NCBI GenBank assembly: GCA_948567375.1
Contig: OX419762.1
Coordinates: forward strand, 15,196,001-15,260,000
Source of the DNA: Lunularia cruciata
Lineage: Eukaryota; Streptophyta; Marchantiopsida; Lunulariales; Lunulariaceae
Length of the DNA stretch: 64,000 nt
Direction: 5' to 3'
Within the stretch, counting starts at the first letter, position 1. Every line of letters begins with the position of its first letter. Shown here piece after piece: positions 58,207-64,000 of this stretch. A model generated the notes under the pieces. That model ran no database searches. It worked only from the letters and a program-made list of their open reading frames with translations, and was not told the DNA's origin. A program made the position numbers and the translations under genes.

Positions 58207-60641
58207 ATGGCCGGGGCTATTGGAGGATTGAAGGGATTTTGGAGCTGGTACCAGGGGAACTTGGCGAAGCAACCGGTGCGAACGCAGATGATATCCTCCG
58301 GTATATTATGGGCAGTGGGCGATGTTATGGCGCAATCTATCGAGATGAAGATCCAGAGAAATCAAATTCGGAAAGCTACTTCAGGCTCACCTGTTGGTAC
58401 GAAGTCTTCGGTAGGTCATCCGTCCCGCTGGTGAATTCTTGTGAATTTGTCAAGTGCTTATGGTTTCGATCTCTGATGTGGACCAAGGGAGCTTATGCGT
58501 GGAGAAAGTCCATGCAAGGCGTCGTTGGGTTTGTTTTGGTTGATATTTAACTCGAGATACTGCGTAAATGCGGATTAACTGAATCTCAATGTTGAATGGG
58601 ATTTTGCACTTACTCTCAGAAGAGTCGCATTTCCTTTTACTGCGGAGGAGAAACTCTCTTTCTAGGAGTTTCTTCTAAAGAGTTTAAAGAGAGTTTCTTA
58701 GTTGAAAGCAGATTCTTCTGGGTAAAGATATATGAGCAGAAAGTGATAATTCTGAGAAACAGGTCTCATGGTCTGCACATATCGAAGGAGTTAACGAACA
58801 AGTTTGATGTAATGTCGTCTTCAATGGAGGGGAGCCCCAATATGGGAAGATTTGATACTGAAACGGTAATGGATCCATTTGAGAAACATCATCGTAACAG
58901 TTAGTTAGCTCACAGTATTGTAGCATTGCAACCGGGAAGGTTTAGGACTTCAGAACTAGGACTCAGATATTAGGCGAGTTGAATAGACGTGGTGAGGGGA
59001 AACATCTGAACAGAATGTTGTCATAAGAAAGAAAAAGAGCTCCTCACTGAAGGATTTTATTTCAAAAGCGTGGGTTACTGAGGAGCAAGTCATGCGTAAG
59101 CCATCTTAAGATACCCTCCCCATTAAGAGGTGAGGAAGCACTACGTTTGCTTCCAACCAATGTACTGGAGCTTCACACTTATCTTTAGTGCAAAAGTTGA
59201 AGGCGAGTTATGGATCGGTAGCACCTTCCTGTATCTGCAAATATATAAGCAGAAAGGAGAAAATCAGCTTCATTACCTTGAGCTCGCCCTTAGTGTGTCT
59301 GTAGCTTTAAGTTTTAGCCCAAGTTCAATGGGATCAACAGTTTTGCTACATTGCAGAATGGTAAAGCTAGATTATCCTTCCCACTACTGGGAGACAGAAA
59401 CATGGGAATGCGCTTATGCCAGGCTCAAGGAAGACATTCGTCTACCACTTGGACATCTGTATTAACCTTGTTGCAACTGGTGAGCTCAAATATTTAGATG
59501 AGCGCACTGCCTCCTGAAAGGCCTTACTTTTAGTTTAACCGCTCTTGCAATCGTTCACGCAGGCTAGTTCACTCGCGAAGTTTTTACAATTTTTATTAGG
59601 ATCAACTAACGTACAGGATGACGAACGCATCTTCATCTTGCCTCTTTCTTTGAAGCATTTCGTGGCCACCTTTGGGGGAAGCTTGGATCTTACGGCGCAC
59701 GTTTGAAGTTTAACTTCTCACGGGTATATGTGTATTGGTCAGCGGAACAGGTCACCTGACTTTAGTCTGCAGCCACAAAATAAAAAATGGAGCTTTAATG
59801 TTGTATTGCTGTTCAGGAGGGCCTGGAAGGAAGTACTGCCGCTGTAAGGCAGAGTTTGGACCTTGCAAGAACCTGCACAACGAGTTTATTTGGATTTGGA
59901 TTTGTTGGGCCTGTAGGACATTACTGGTACGTTGAAGCTCAATCCTCATGCACAAGTCCATGGATGTAATTCAGTTGTAATGCGGAGTATTTTTTGACAG
60001 GAGCAGGAGCTATCAACAAGTCGTGAAGAGATTATGCTCAATTTTCAAGTAGTCGATTGCTTGGGACTGGACAGCTAACATTATAAGTAAACAGTATTCA
60101 GGAAGGCGCTCCCACTCTTATTCGGTTGTACTTGATTGTAATTTTCCCGTCACGAATACGGCTATGTTCATATTCGCTTTTTAACATCTATCTACAGATG
60201 TATCTAACTGTGCTCGAATTTTTGTAACGTATTCACAGGTACGAGGCGTTGGAATACGTGGTGAAGAGCAAGATGAAACTTATACCCAATAGCATACCGT
60301 TCATAACAACTAAAGTGTTTGCCGATACGGGGTTGTTCGGGCCGATTCATCTAGTGGCGTTTTTTACATACTCTGGGTTGATGAATGGAAAACCCTTCGA
60401 GACCGTCAAGAGAGACCTGGGAAGGGATTTCCTTCCCACGTATATGACCGAGGGTACCATGTGGTTCCTCGTGCAGATTGCAAACTTCCGTTTCGTTCCT
60501 GTACAGCACCAACTTCTTTTTGTAAATTTCGTTTGTATCCTAGATAGTGCATTCTTATCCTGGGTCAAGCATCAGGAAGATGCTCCCTGGAAACGTTGGT
60601 TGACATCTCTTGTAACTCCCAAAAGTGTAAAAGAAGAATGA
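58207..60641 (+). CDS. Mpv17/PMP22-family organelle membrane protein, three exons
   Basis: Exons 58207-58410 (donor gtaggt), 59817-59926 and 60239-60641 join in frame to 717 nt, 238 aa. The start MAGAIGGLKGFWSWYQGNLA fits the family's N-terminal 'W..Y...L...P..T....' motif (KQPVRTQMISSGILWAVGDV). Exon 2 carries the hallmark TTSLFGFGFVGPVGHYWY, exon 3 the C-terminal signature GTMWFLVQIANFRFVPVQHQ, then LLFVNFVCILDSAFLSW. Four hydrophobic segments are expected. Family members are channel-like proteins of the inner mitochondrial or peroxisomal membrane linked to ROS and metabolite homeostasis; the localisation here is not decidable. An alternative donor at 58397 breaks the frame and is rejected. 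Intron 1 is about 1.4 kb. Confidence 0.9.
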
Positions 60642-63333
60642 TTCCGAACAGCATAAGCTTAGAGCATTTCCGGCTGTATATTTGAGTTGTATCATCTTAG
60701 CCTTGGTTAACCAGAAGGCTGCTCTACAAGAGTATGATCTTGTGGAGCAGCCATCACGTATCATCTTCAAAGCAGATAATGAAAAAAGGCTTCAGGGTGA
60801 TAGTGAAATATCCCAGAGCTTAATTTTGGCCTTCAGAACCTGTTGCTGAGAACATACTGATTTATATGCATGTTGATGGTGGCAAGAACGTTAGAAAGAG
60901 GACACAAGTGTACGAAGGTGATCCGGACACGGGTGGTGAGTTGTATATAATATGCTGACTGCGTTTTCGCCAATGTCGTTTATCTTGATGTGCATTGTTG
61001 AATTTCCGTAGCAAAGATGTACGCACAAGATAAATATTTTCGCCAATTCATGAGGCAGTCACATATCTTCACCCATACAACACCTTGTGTGAAGGAGTAC
61101 ATAATGAACGAGTCATTTCTAGTATCCGGATACCTTGCCCGGTATTGCAGATCTCAATCATATCGGAGTGACATAAGTTCCACCGCACGAATTAGAATCA
61201 CATAGCATACAAGCCTATTCTTCCTGAAGGCCGTGTAGACATAGCCTACACAGAAGGACTTGGACCCCCTTTCAACACAGATAAAACCGGCTGCCTGACT
61301 CCACATATTTCATTTGGTTGCTTCCATGATGTTTGTGAACATGAGTGATATATTATCAGTATTCTTTCATAGTTAACCAAGTCCCAGGCCCCAATTAGTT
61401 TCAGATGAAGCTGAAGACGAGTTGGTAACTTTCTCCAAGCTGGGGTGTACTCTACCTCCGTCCAGCTGTGGTTCAAAGTTAAGGGATGATTTGTGCTTAA
61501 GTAAGCTCTCCAAGTTTAATGAATTCAACATCTCTGTCCTCTTGGGGAAATGGATCATGAATCGTTTGAGGACGGCGTTATTAGAGGTACTTGTACCGAG
61601 GCCGACCTCGTGTGTACGGCAATTCAATCTCTATTCAGCATGTCATTAATCCCACTGGCATTGAGCTTGAGATTTGGTTACATTCTTCTTTCCTGAAAGG
61701 ACTTCACAGTGCACCAATCTTTTGGACCATTCCGCCAGAGGACACCTTTAGCCATGGCATGATGTGAATGGTCAAAGGAGTCGAGACATCCAAATTTTAC
61801 GCATTGTCAAAGCAAAGGAACTCTTTCTCCTTAATGGGACGTTCAGTCCGCATGAACTAGACAATACAATAATCTGCTACACTGACTAAGTATCCTGTTT
61901 CCTCATCCGGCACTTTCTCATATACATGTAGAAGATGAGAGACTTTTTAACCCACTAGCGAGATTTTTCTTCCTTATGAAAATTTAATATTTTCACAGTT
62001 GCTAACTGTGATCGTCCTCCCATCTCCAACTAGTAACCCCATGGCAAATAATGAAGATAATCCCCGGGTTTTACCACTCCTGTACTGGTGGAAGTTTCAT
62101 TAGATGTAGAGACTCTAGACTCGATTCGTTTGGAAATCGGACTGGTTTGAATTATTTGGACCGTAGATACAATTGACGTCAACTTCGGGCAAATCTTACC
62201 ATCGAATGGAAAGAGGACATTCAATAACTCAAGATCCTAATGTGATGCCCCGACAAGGACAAGAAGCTCAATTTCAGAAAGGCCAAACAAGGCTTTCTTC
62301 GAAGATCAACCGCTGTATGATCCGCGAAACTCGACACATATGTGCTGATTCTGGTCGACCAAATCATAAAGAAGGTACTCTGAGACGTTGACAAAACCTA
62401 AAAGAAGACTGTCCGGACCAGGTAGATTGGCGGTGCGGGTTGATAGTTACTGCTAAGCTTGACATGCTCACCTTCTATAAAAATTCGTTCCACCTAGGGT
62501 TGTATTCTTGGCGATACATTTCTTATTAGAGTATATGGAGGCAAACATAGACTAGAAACGGCGAACTGGGAAGGTCATAGTCCACAGACATAGTCCACTT
62601 GAGCAGTTTGCCGAAGCCATCACCATTCTCCACCGAGGTCGTCAAGGTTCTCCATTTATTGGAGTTAGAATAGCTTCTGATTGGTGGCACTTCCAACTTC
62701 TATTCAGTCTAGTTACTTGCTTCTCCTTTTGCTCGCTTGGCCTTACTCCTTTTATTCCGTTTACCTGATCCACTCGCAGTACGTTTTGTTCTGAATCATG
62801 CAACAACAAGATTTCAATCAGTGTAGAAATTTCAAGGGGCGACTAAACTTACAACTACCTTGGAACTAAACTTAATCAGGTTCAACTGCAAATGGTTGAA
62901 AAAAGTGAATGAACGTATTTGATAAAGTAGTATTGTTAAGACGCACCGTATTTTAATCACTTCCTCATCACTACCGATGTTCTCCACACAGTCCACACCT
63001 GGTCCTGCTCGTAGGTTAGAGGATAGAGTGTAAGCACAGATGATCACAAGTGGACTACAGGTGTTGTTCGTTGAAGTCCAAACCTTTGGACATACCTTTA
63101 GACATCAAGTGCCTTGGCAACCAGCGACCTTCACTAGGTCTGTTCATGAGGAAGAAGGGAAGGAGAAGCTGAGACATCTCAAAGACTAACTGAAGACCCG
63201 AGTCAGCGGCCCAACTTCTTTTCAAGTCCAGGACGGCACTACACTAATTGTTCCCTTGAAAATCAGAAAAAGAACTTCTGAGTTCAGCCAGCTACATTGG
63301 TGGACCGCGACTTTTACGAAACCGTGAACTTAC
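60642..63333. other. intergenic DNA, no gene recognised
   Basis: Frames are all under 90 codons and lack domains. May include further exons of the minus-strand gene that begins right of 63334, but none could be identified. Confidence 0.45.
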
Positions 63334-63744
63334 CGTCTGTCATTTCAGTATCGTCGTCAACCTCACCCTCACCAATCTCAGCTTTCGTCTCCGGACCACC
63401 AGGCTGTGTCCATCTATCATCACTACCATCATCGAAGTCCCATCGATCCCCAGCAGGAGGTATCCAAAAATCTGAACCTTCGGAAGAGGCAACTTCCTCA
63501 CTGTCCTCTCCTTCACTGTCTTCATCTTGTACGGATTTGGAGGCGAATTCCAACTCTACATTGTTCACTCGTTTACCAGACTTGGCAGTTTTCTTCTTGC
63601 CTGCCTTCTGCTTTCTACAACTATCCCCCATCATTTCAACATCGGGAGAGGTTTTCCCCTTCTTTTTTGAGCTCTGCTTCTGTGAGCTATTCTCTGTCAT
63701 CTCTACATCACCACGAGCTCTTTCCTTCTCCAGTTCTTTCTCAG
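63334..63744 (-). CDS. internal exon of an acidic/basic low-complexity protein
   Basis: On the minus strand the reading frame is bounded by a consensus donor (sense GACG/GTAAGT at 63334/63333) and a plausible acceptor (sense GTCGCAG at 63745); an acceptor at 63776 is an alternative. It encodes EKELEKERARGDVEMTE, SSKKKGKTSPDVEMMGD and a Lys-rich patch KQKAGKKKTAKSGKR. Then come an acidic run (DEDSEGEDSEEVASSEG), the aromatic block SDFWIPPAGDRWDFDDGSDD and another acidic tail (GEVDDDTEMTD). Two 'DVEM' copies suggest internal repetition. It looks like a disordered nuclear protein with charge blocks. No family recognised; the rest of the gene is outside or unresolved. Confidence 0.5.
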
Positions 63745-64000
63745 CTGCGACCAATGTATAAGAATATGAACGGAACTGCCCACCAACCACAGCGAACATG
63801 GAGCAAAAGTAACTCGCTACCAGAAACAGAAAATTTCCCTCCACTGTATCTCAGCTACCAAAACAAAATTTGAGCTTTGGACACGGTAACGCTTTCCAAG
63901 AAAGATGAAGCAATCATACGCTGAAAACTGCTACCCTGACTTCTACAACGAGAATCAAAGTGTAGAATCTGTCCGGAATACAATTTCAGCTGCTGAAAAC

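Noticed and set aside
58397-58550. Extension of the Mpv17 exon 1 frames to 58434 or 58550
   Set aside because: A donor at 58411 joins in frame to the exon with the SLFGFGFVGPVGHYWY block; the extended frames lack family sequence.
60555-63047. Several 60-85 codon ORFs in the right intergenic region
   Set aside because: No domains, splice logic or codon texture; not supported as genes.

Overview
This is a nuclear window from a land plant, most likely a non-seed plant (bryophyte or lycophyte grade). That placement rests on the plant gene families present (PADRE/DUF4228, GDSL esterase, Mpv17/PMP22), on spliceosomal introns, and on Ty3/gypsy families of a kind I associate with mosses and streptophyte algae. 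It is an inference; the species is not identified. The window has four or five ordinary genes in its flanks and a very large nested pile of retroelements in the middle.

Layout. 1-2.4 kb: an intronless PADRE gene (1724-2329). 2.4-9.9 kb: intergenic DNA, strongly AT-rich from about 6.7 kb, with two overlapping hairpins near 3.85 kb. 9.9-12.5 kb: decayed repeats, comprising an LTR1 relative, a minisatellite-expanded LTR2 relative and a PIF/Harbinger transposase relic. 12.5-15.6 kb: low-information DNA with one 217-codon ORF and a perfect 17-bp inverted repeat. 15.6-46.3 kb: a non-LTR-like element ('element C') split by a 29.4-kb composite insertion.

The composite (16315-45724) consists of two chromodomain Ty3/gypsy elements (A and B) lying head to tail on the minus strand and sharing a middle LTR (LTR2-internal A-LTR2-internal B-LTR2). 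It has been hit repeatedly: four LTR1 solo LTRs, three with recognisable 5-bp target duplications; an LTR2 inside an LTR2; a roughly 2.8-kb GA-rich block; a 2.2-kb unclassified insert; and a 9.8-kb second type of gypsy element (32160-41974) whose integrase is followed by a PHD finger. The ends of that PHD element are arranged as expected for a linearised two-LTR circle.

46.3-64 kb: a five-exon GDSL esterase (47005-49039), two more copies of element C, another nested LTR1/LTR2 pair, a two-exon 121-aa single-membrane-span protein of unknown function (55582-56284), a MITE-like element, a three-exon Mpv17/PMP22 protein (58207-60641), and one exon of an acidic/basic low-complexity protein on the minus strand at the right edge.

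The host genes show no functional linkage. The most noteworthy signals are the clustered heat-shock-element-like motifs just upstream of the TATA box in LTR2 (an ONSEN-like arrangement), the PHD-finger gypsy element and its permuted ends, and a near-perfect 26-bp hairpin upstream of the small membrane-protein gene. Coordinates of introns and decayed elements were read by eye.
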